A DNA stretch of 64,000 nucleotides from Camillea tinctor (lineage: Eukaryota; Ascomycota; Sordariomycetes; Xylariales; Xylariaceae), in NCBI GenBank assembly GCA_022578605.1, contig MU394052.1, positions 682,001 to 746,000 on the forward strand. The letters run 5' to 3'. This document shows positions 56,791 to 64,000 of this stretch, piece after piece. Each line of letters begins with the position of its first letter. The stretch's first letter is position 1. The position numbers and the translations under genes were made by a program. The notes below the pieces were generated by a model that saw only the letters and a program-made list of their open reading frames with translations, searched no databases and was not told the DNA's origin.

Positions 56791-58831
56791 TCACAGATCC
56801 GTAGGCGGAACCTCAACCCTCAGCCTACCCCTCTCTCTCCAGTTACTCCCCTCTCCCTCCTCCTCCTCTTCTCCCCTCGCCGGCCCCGTCCCATCCACCT
56901 CGTCGTACACATCCTGCGCGCACGCCAGCCCCTCCGCCAGACACAACCCCCGCACCTCGTGCTCCAGCGCCTGCACCCGCGCGGCCCCCCGCGCCCGCCG
57001 CGCGTCCTGCGCGCACAGCCGGTAGTACCCCGCGTTGAGCCGCGCCTGCGCCTCCGCCTGGTGCCGCACCAGGTGCTCCGCGATGCGCGCCCGCCGCGCC
57101 GCCCACACGCGCCGCCGCCGCAGCGCCGGCAGGTAGACCGTCTGCAGCAGCGCGAGGTCGTGCTCCAGCTCGCGGGCGCGCGTCTCGTGCGCCACGGCGG
57201 AGGATTCCGCCGCCGCCGCGGCCGCGGAGTTGTTGGCCACCGCGGCCCATTGCGCCGACAGGTAGGAGCGCAGGTCGGCGCCCCGGAACAGGCCCATGTG
57301 GCCGAAGCGTTGGGGGAGCAGGGCCGCGGACTCGATTTCTTCCTGCGTAGGGGGGGGAGGGGGGTTGTTAGTTTGGGAAAAGGGGAGGGGGAGGGGGAGA
57401 GGGATACGCACCGTGGTATACCGCTCGTCCTGCCCCGAAGGCTCCAGGTCCTGCGCCGGTCCCCCGAACTGGTGCCGCCGCAGGTCCCACGCGTCGAGGG
57501 GCGCCATGCGCGCGTACTGCGCCTGGAAGTCGGGGGGCTGGAAGTCCAGCGCGTCGACGCCCGGCGGCGTGTACACGATGCTGGGCGAGGTCGGGACGCG
57601 GTAGCGCGGCGTCATGGGCGACCCGTCCACCGCGTCGTACTGCTCCGACACCGCGTGGTAGTAGTACGGGTACCGGTCCTTGGGCGTCTGGGGCCGGTCG
57701 GGCGGAGGCGTGGCTGGGCGCTGCCGCTGGTGCGTCGTGGCGATTACCTGGTCGAGGGGGGGTAAGTAGGTCAGCGATAAGGAGGGAAGGAGGGAGCGAG
57801 AGGACGGACTTCGTGGGGAACCTTGGCGGCGCTGTCGTCCCAGCGCGTGCACCCTTGGGACCAGGCGAGGAATGTGCAGGGCGAGACGCGACCGCCGACG
57901 GCGTCGGCTTCTTCGTCGTCTTCGTCATCCTCGAACTCGAACTCGGCGCAGGAAGCGGTCAGCGCGTGGATAGAAGTGTCCATTCCCTCCGGGACCTGTA
58001 TGTGGTCGACGTTCGGGCGTTCCACCTCGAAGACGGCATCGCGGGGCGAGTCGCCGCCCATGTTGGTCTCTTCGAGGGACTTGTCGATGAGCTCTAGCAT
58101 TCTACAGGGGTACGTATCTATCTGTCAGTTTCGCAAATGAATAAAAAACAGTAACTGTAGGGATAGGATTTTTTTTTCTTGGTATCAGAGAGAGAGAGAG
58201 GCAAGGTCAGCGTACCTAGAAACATCTTTCTTGTGCCCAGGGGCTGGATTGCGAACGGGTAGGTCCTCGCGGCATCGGATCCATTCGAACAAGGGATCCT
58301 CGGTACCGCCCATACACGGTCCTCGCATCTTGACATAGGCTTGCATCATGGCGTTGGATATGACTTGCTTTTCCTTTGGCTTGCCGCCTGAGCAGGCAGG
58401 GAGGTAGCGCGCGTGGGGTCCTACTGCGGTCTTCCAGTCGGCGATGACTTCCTTCTCCTTGCCCTTGGGGCTCCTCCTTGCATTATTATGAGCGGGTTCG
58501 TGAACATAGCAAGAACTAGTGGATTCTTCGTTACTATCAAGCTCGGGGGCAGGTTCTTCTTCTACTGTTACTCTCTCCACAGCCTTTCCTTTTCCCTTGG
58601 ACTGGTCGCTCGTAGATGCATGATGGTTGTTTGTGTATATATGGTCGTAGTAACGGCGATGGCGTGGTGGTCGTGTACGTGCGGCTTTCCCGTCTTTCGA
58701 TCCTCCACCAGAACCTATTCTAGTCAGCGTTTCTACACCTATGTCTGCGAGAGATAAGATCGATTCGAAAATTTACTTTTGTTACCACGCCGTTGCCTGC
58801 CCGGCTCTGATGTCTGGTCGCTATCTACCAT
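56791..58831 (-). CDS. Protein of unknown function, five exons, Ala/Arg-rich C-terminus
   Basis: I do not recognise the family. Exons 58831-58786, 58744-58216, 58101-57810, 57747-57412 and 57342-56791 join in frame to 584 residues. The first intron is only 41 nt; the others are 114, 62 and 69 nt, all GT-AG. The N-terminal third is basic and polar, then ISNAMMQAYVKMRGPCMGGTEDPLFEWIRCREDLPV looks like a folded core. An acidic segment EFEDDEDDEEAD is followed by SPCTFLAWSQGCTRWDD. The C-terminal exon encodes FGHMGLFRGADLRSYL, then a long Ala/Arg/Glu-rich helix likely to be a coiled coil. That exon is extremely GC-rich, and long frames open on both strands as a result. Function cannot be inferred; exon joining is supported by frame closure only. 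Confidence 0.6.
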
Positions 58832-59495
58832 TGTTTCCGCCAAGGTTGACAGCGAAAGCACCTGCCTATGAAAGCAAAGGTGAATTGAAGTTGAAAACAC
58901 TCAGCTTGACTGGACAATACACAGAAAGGACCGACTTTACGCGGAAATTAAAACAAATAAACAAACAAAACGTGAAGAGGAGGGGGACGAGGAAGGTAGC
59001 CACTGGCAGGAGACTTGGAAGCGTGTATTTCGAATTGCACCAAGTCAGCGTAGATAGGTAGGTAAAGACAGAAATGAGTGATGGGAAAACCTATGTCAAT
59101 GAGAACATAGCCCAGAGGGGTTGTCTTCTTTGCATAGTGAGAAGATGGTTGCGCCGCAGCGGTTATGAGTGGTATGGTGTTTGTTATGTTGATACTGGAA
59201 GCACAGCAACCAGACTATCAAGACTGGATTACTGCAGCAACAAACCTACCACAGTATAAATAATACAATGTCCTTGGAAAGCAACAGACCTCTTTTTTCA
59301 GACTAGTCATTAATAGGAGGTTCAAATATTTCAGCTCGTCTAATACACGGTTGTCTAAATAGATTTCTTGTTCTGCTCGCTTGGGTGCACACAAGCGCCC
59401 CTGACTTTACTCTACCCTCTTGCGATCCTTGGCGATAACGCAATACCCTATTCCCAGATAGCTAGAATTCTCTCACGAGTTGCCCCTTTCTCCTA
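58832..59495. other. Intergenic region upstream of the unknown gene
   Basis: Promoter of the minus-strand unknown gene and 3' flank of RFC1. ATAGGTAGGTAAAG occurs at 59054-59067. No gene supported. Confidence 0.55.
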
Positions 59496-62400
59496 TTATT
59501 TCTTTGCTTTCCCTTTGGCTGTGGTTGCCTTGCGACCTCGCGCCTTCGGCTTTGCATCCCCATCATCATCACCGGCTTGGGCAGCGGCAGCCTTCTTAGC
59601 CCCCTTCTTCCCACCCTTAGCCTTGGGTTTCTTAATGTATTTATCTTTCTCAATATCGCCATCATCATCATCGTCGTCGTCTACAACTTCAGCAGCTTCT
59701 GCCGTCTCACCGTCGTCTTCGTCGTCCATTGCTTCCTCTAGATCTGGCTTATCTTTGGCAGCCAGCTTTGGTGCTGCGACATTGGTGGCCTTCATGAAAG
59801 GAACTGGATGAGACATGGCATTATACCTAATCATATTAGTCAGTATATGGTATGATATGGTTACAAGCATGGGGTCATCTGCTTACATTCTGGTGAAGGT
59901 TGCTTTGGTCTGGGTTTCGATGCTGACAAGCTCCTCATTTTGAGGGCCAACACCCAGTTCCTTAATCGAGTCAAAATCTTCTCGAGTTAGGAAATAGCTG
60001 TCCATAAGCTCGATGACCTCTTCGACCGACTCTTTACCGTCATCTGCGAGTCTCTTGATGAGCTGGTTCCAAAGCACCGGCAAATACTGTTGACGAATCT
60101 CATTATGGTCGCCGGAAGACTTCAACCGCATATGCGAATGAATCTCGCGGATGTATCGACCGAGCTTGCCATATTTGCTGTTGTTGCCAAGCCAGGAAGT
60201 GAAGTTAGAACCCAGTAGCTGACCAGCTACGAAGCTAGCTGGACGGACTGTACTGAAGATCGCATGTGTAGGCATCAAGCTCCATTGCTGTTGCGGACCA
60301 TGGATCATCCGGTCAACCAAGTCACCATCGCTAATACTTTCCGCTGCCATATCAATGAGTTCCAAAGCCTTCAAGTTCTGTTTTCGCTTGTTAGATTGAT
60401 GCTGGCTAAGTGCTGATGGCTTGGTTCGAAGGTAATTTTCCTGTATCATTAGATAACTAAACTCGTGATCGTTGAAGTAGAGTTCGATCTTGTCATTGAT
60501 GGTGCTCTTACTGGCGGGAGAAAAGAGACCACCGCCGAGCATTTTCTGGCAGATATCCCATGGCTTGAGAACGATAGACTTCTCCCAAGCCTTCGACATA
60601 TTCTTGCCTTGGTCGAAATCCATAGAATTTTGGTCCAACTTGATCGTGGACAGCATGTTGATGATTTGTCGTATATCCCGATTGCTACCTTCAATAAGAG
60701 CATCAAGGACCTGGGGCGACAGTTTCATGCCCTCGCGGTGGCAGATGGTCATCATGCGTGAACGGATCTGGTCAACTTGAGGGCGTTGGAATTTAACATC
60801 AAATGTCACAAAGTCGAAAGGCTTCATCTTCGGCAGGCGCCGCTCGTTGCAAATCAGAATGAGGGGAACTTCAGTCTTCTTGCAGAACTTCGCAAGTGCT
60901 CCTACACCTCCACGATCTCCAGCCGACATTCCATCTACCTCGTCCATGATGAGAACAATGTTCTTCTTCACCTTATCGACCTTCTTCCCATCGGCGGCGA
61001 AGTAACCATTCAGCGACGTGTTGTTCATAACCTCGCTGACACCAGATTCAACTAGCTTCTTGCTACGTGTGTCACTGGCGTTGCTCTCTAGAACATCGTA
61101 GCCCTCTAGTTTCGCCGCGAGATGAGCTGCTGTCGTCTTACCAATACCTGGGGGGCCTGACAAAATGATAGCACGCTCGCCGCCCATGCCATCTGCTCCC
61201 CGCTTCTGGAAATTATATCTCTTTGCGGTAGGCCAGTTCTTCAGCCACTTCTGAATCTTTTCCACAGCAGCTTTGTTGCCACATATATGACTTGCCTGCG
61301 TCGGGGCATACTTGACTGTCCAGAGTTGGGATGCAGCATTAGACGTAGCTGGAGCGGGACCAGTAGCTCCTCGAGCCACAGCAGCCTTTCGAGCTTTCTC
61401 GGCCTCAGCTTTCTTTGCCTGTTCTTCCTGCTCCATCTCGGCTGCTTGCTTCTTGATCTTCTCCTCCTCCTCTTTTCGCTTTTGTCGCACTTTTTCGGCG
61501 CCCTTTCCACTACCACCACCGGCAGGCAGACGACGGATGAGTTCAAAAAGCCCTTCTTCGTTGATAGTCTTGATGCCATGTTCGCGGATTTTGGCAAGCT
61601 TGCTGGGACCAGCGTCCTCGCCAAGTACTACATAGTTTGTTTTGCTGCTTGGTGCCCCAGTGATCTTGCCGCCGTGTCGTTTCACCAAACCCTGAGCCTC
61701 CTCACGCGCTATCGTAGACAGCTGCCCAGTGAAGACGAAAGTCAGACCAGCAAGACAATCGGGCTCCCCGGTCGGTAAGTCCTGGGCTGCAGGGTTCGGA
61801 GGAGGCCCGGAGTTCCCACCTCCTGCTGCTGCTTTCCTCCAGTCAAACTTGGCATTAGGGTCTTTGGCTGGCGGCGTCGGCGGTCTCACGGTGGGTATAT
61901 CGTCGAAAATAGCTTGAATCTGTGCATCTTCCGGCTCATCAGCCTTCTTGGCCTTGGGTGGTGCTCTTGGCTTCTTGGGCGCTGGCTTCTTGCGTGATGG
62001 CGGGTCCTCGTCCTCTTCCTCAGACTCTGGTTCCGGTGTCTTTCTCTTCTTTGTCGTCGAGCTCTTGCTTGGCTTTGCGGGCTTTTTGGAAGTGGATTCG
62101 TCTTCGTCGTCCTCATCGGCTAGCTTATTGCGCGAAGCAACTCGCTTCGGGTTAGGGAGGAATTCCTCCTCGCTATCCTCCTCAACGTAATCATCGTTCT
62201 TTCTTTTATTGCGGCTTTTCGCATCAGCTGCAAAGATGTCATCTCCGGCATCACCATCGTCTTCCATGAATGCATCTTCGTCGTCGTCATCGTTATCATA
62301 TTGCCTAGGCGCGGTCGTAGACCGTTTCTTCGCCGCTGCAGTCTGGCTATCTTTCTTGTTGACTGGAGTGTCCTGCGTAGTATTCGGCTTCTTTCTCGGA

Positions 62401-62933
62401 CTTGATCGGACCTGGACAGTGGATTTGACTGGAGGCTTCGGTTCGGACTTGGTAGCTGGTTGGGCCTTGGGCTTGTTAGAGGCAAAGTATTCGCTGGCTG
62501 TAGTAGTGGTGCCCTGGATCTTAGGCTCGCTGTTGCCCGGATGAGTTAGTCTCGTTGAATTTGGGCATAAGGGTAAAGAGGAGAAAAGCCAATGTCACTC
62601 ACGCTGCCTTTTTCTTGGGGGTTGACCGTGTAGTTGGCCTCTTAGTTCTACGAAATATTTAGTATCATGGGTACTTTGTACTTATAGAGAAACAGGTTTC
62701 GATATCTTACTCTTCGGCGGGGGCAGCGTCTTCTTCATCACTGTCGTCAACTACTTTCCTGCCTTCTATATCTCGTGGGTTAGATGAGGTGCGATGACCC
62801 TATAAGCTGAGGATTGTAAAGTAAAGTACATACTAGTGCCGCGTTTCTTGGGAGGCTCTTCGGCTTTCTTTGGCGCAGGCTTTGGAGGCGCCGCACCACC
62901 TTTCGGTCCAAAAAAAGAGCGTATATCAGGCAT
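59496..62933 (-). CDS. rfc1: Replication factor C subunit 1 (RFC1, clamp-loader large subunit)
   Basis: RFC1 is the large AAA+ subunit that loads PCNA on primed DNA. Exons 62933-62834, 62771-62711, 62647-62603, 62529-59887 and 59826-59496 give 1059 residues. The N-terminus MPDIRSFFGPK is a PCNA-binding-like motif. A long Lys/Asp/Glu/Pro linker follows, then a BRCT domain (CLAGLTFVFTGQLSTIAREE, about 325-400). The AAA+ module has Walker A GPPGIGKTT (about 527-535), Walker B with DEVDG (about 598-602) and ICNERRLPKMKPF. The RFC1 C-terminal domain ends near KATFTRM. The tail is acidic then Lys-rich (GGKKGAKKAAAAQAG, GRKATTAKGKAKK). Introns are 62, 63, 73 and 60 nt. Length is a little above yeast Rfc1 (861) because of the disordered linker. 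Confidence 0.96.
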
Positions 62934-63406
62934 TTTTGGCTAGACTTGTAGCTGCGCACAGAGGAAAAGAGACAGGAACCGAGGTGGTGCAAAGTGAATT
63001 GGCACCAAAAAGGGGATGTTGAGATGACGGGAGTAAGTGACAGTGGCAGTGACAAGTGACAGGCATTAAGAACTCGAATCAAAGAAAGTCAGGTTGTGAG
63101 ACGCGATTGATGACGCGACTTTTTTTTAAATAGGGAACTTTAAATGGATTGGCGATACATGCATATGTGGGGCTCTTAGGCAGAAAGCGAGGTTAAGTGA
63201 CTACTATGTAGGCAAGAACTAAAGAGACTACTATGTACTATGTAGGTTAGCGCATACAAAGGTACGTACCCCTCACCAAGACCAATTATGCAGTAGAAAC
63301 CTCAATTGAGCTTTGAAGTTCAAGAATTGAAATTCAAGATACTAAAAAACAACAACTTACTTTCCACCTTCCCTTCTAGCTCCCACCGTATCGCCGCATC
63401 GCAAAG
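62934..63406. promoter_or_regulatory. Divergent promoter, rfc1 / mitochondrial L16
   Basis: A 473-bp region serving both genes. It has near-repeats of GACTACTATGTA at 63197-63208 and 63227-63242. No MluI-box ACGCGT is seen; a GACGCGA element lies at 63099 and again at 63111. No other gene. Confidence 0.5.
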
Positions 63407-64000
63407 ATGCGCTCCAACGCCAGCTCGTGCCTGGCTAGCGCTTTCCGGTCACTGAGGATTACCCACACCCCGACTTCGCGGCCGTCGATAATACCCCCCG
63501 CTTCGACTACAGCTCGACACATTTTGAGTCCTCAAAATGTCAGGTTCTTCTCAGCAACAGCCACTAGGGCCAATTGGCTTGAGCCCCGGATAGACCGAAA
63601 GAAGAAGATGATGAAGGGAAGGCCACGAGTGGCTACTGGTGGATCTGTCAAGGGAACGACGGTAGTTTGGGGAGACTATGGTTTGCGCATGACCGACCAT
63701 CATCGGCGCATCAGCGCCCAGCAGCTCAAGATTGCTGAGGATACCATTAAAACGAGACTGCGTGGTCAAAAGTATCGACTATACAAGCGAGTTTGTTGTA
63801 ACGTGGGTGTGTTTGTGAGCGGTAACGAGGTTGGTTTGCACCCAGTAAGCACAGAGGGGTGTCTTCTCCCGTTGACAACGATATAACAGATGCGTATGGG
63901 TAAAGGAAAGGGTTCATTCGATCACTGGGCAGCTAGAGTAGCAGTGAACCAGATCGTGATGGAGGTGAGGGGCATGCTCCACGAGCAAGTCGTGCGAGAT
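63407..64000 (+). CDS. mrpl16: Mitochondrial ribosomal protein uL16m (MRPL16), partial
   Basis: This is a large-subunit mitoribosomal protein. Exon 1 (63407-63829) carries a Ser/Arg-rich presequence with RFFSATATRANWL, then GRPRVATGGSVKGTTVVWGDYGLR, RRISAQQLKIAEDTI and LRGQKYRLYKRVCCNVGVFVSGNE. A 60-nt intron (63830-63889, unusual GTTGGT donor, AACAG acceptor) joins NE to MRMGKGKGSFDHWAARVAVNQIV in exon 2, the most conserved L16 block. The read-through frame ends soon after the donor. The gene is cut by the right edge of the window, so the C-terminus is not seen. Confidence 0.93.

Noticed and set aside
56575..57765. Plus-strand frame of 396 codons
   Set aside because: Antisense to the GC-rich exons of the 56791-58831 gene; Arg/Pro/Val-rich shadow with no domain.
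1..64000. tRNA, 5S rRNA, CRISPR and transposon searches by eye
   Set aside because: No B-box with a paired cloverleaf, no 5S internal promoter, no spaced repeat array, and no transposase or reverse transcriptase motifs were seen. Short repeats are microsatellites or the ACCTAGGT family.

Overview
The window is nuclear DNA from a filamentous ascomycete (Pezizomycotina, most likely Sordariomycetes). It contains dispersed single-copy housekeeping genes with many short introns (mostly 50-80 nt, GT-AG, CTAAC/CTGAC branch sites), fungal-type orthologues (Dicer-like 2, Rrg9, Mnn10/11-type GT34, mpaB/DUF2236) and a U2 snRNA whose 5' end resembles yeast U2. There are no operons, phage, CRISPR arrays, insertion sequences or recognisable transposons, and I found no tRNA or 5S rRNA. 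The genus cannot be named from the sequence.

Layout, left to right: a coiled-coil protein of unknown role (-, 1539-2725); pyruvate dehydrogenase kinase (+, 4857-6410); sphingosine-1-phosphate lyase (-, 7920-9760); a GT34 Golgi mannosyltransferase (-, 11316-12400); a RING-CH membrane ubiquitin ligase (-, 14130-15108); 20S proteasome alpha-2 (+, 16097-17262); an RCC1-repeat ATS1-like protein (-, 17344-18667); Dicer-like 2 (+, 19530-24116); Rgp1 (+, 24944-27529); a 1013-residue WD40 protein (-, 29845-32886); mitochondrial Rrg9 (-, 35257-36345); an mpaB/rubber-oxygenase-like protein (+, 37396-39437); calcipressin (-, 41611-42426); mitochondrial phenylalanyl-tRNA synthetase (-, 45677-47236); a mitochondrial dicarboxylate carrier (+, 48291-49433); RPB3 (-, 50083-51208); U2 snRNA (-, about 52218-52406); mitochondrial GrpE/Mge1 (+, 52784-53600); a KAP-repeat nuclear-type protein (+, 54483-56021); a 584-residue protein of unknown function (-, 56791-58831); RFC1 (-, 59496-62933); and mitochondrial ribosomal protein L16 (+, 63407 to beyond the right edge).

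Gene models were assembled by joining exons so that reading frame, splice signals and family conservation agree; every spliced model listed closes in frame. Two introns appear to be GC-AG. Six genes encode mitochondrial proteins (PDK, Rrg9, FARS2, DIC, Mge1, MRPL16), several of them behind short divergent promoters. The long intergenic stretches are mostly low-complexity UTR or promoter DNA and are peppered with a short palindromic motif family based on ACCTAGGT/TACCTACC.

I found no convincing previously undescribed multi-gene system. The items most worth a second look are the complete DCL2 gene with its unusual promoter and stop-codon repeats, the GC-AG introns, the U2/mge1 divergent pair, two conserved-looking proteins of unknown function, the 496-nt intron in the mpaB-like gene and the ACCTAGGT motif family.
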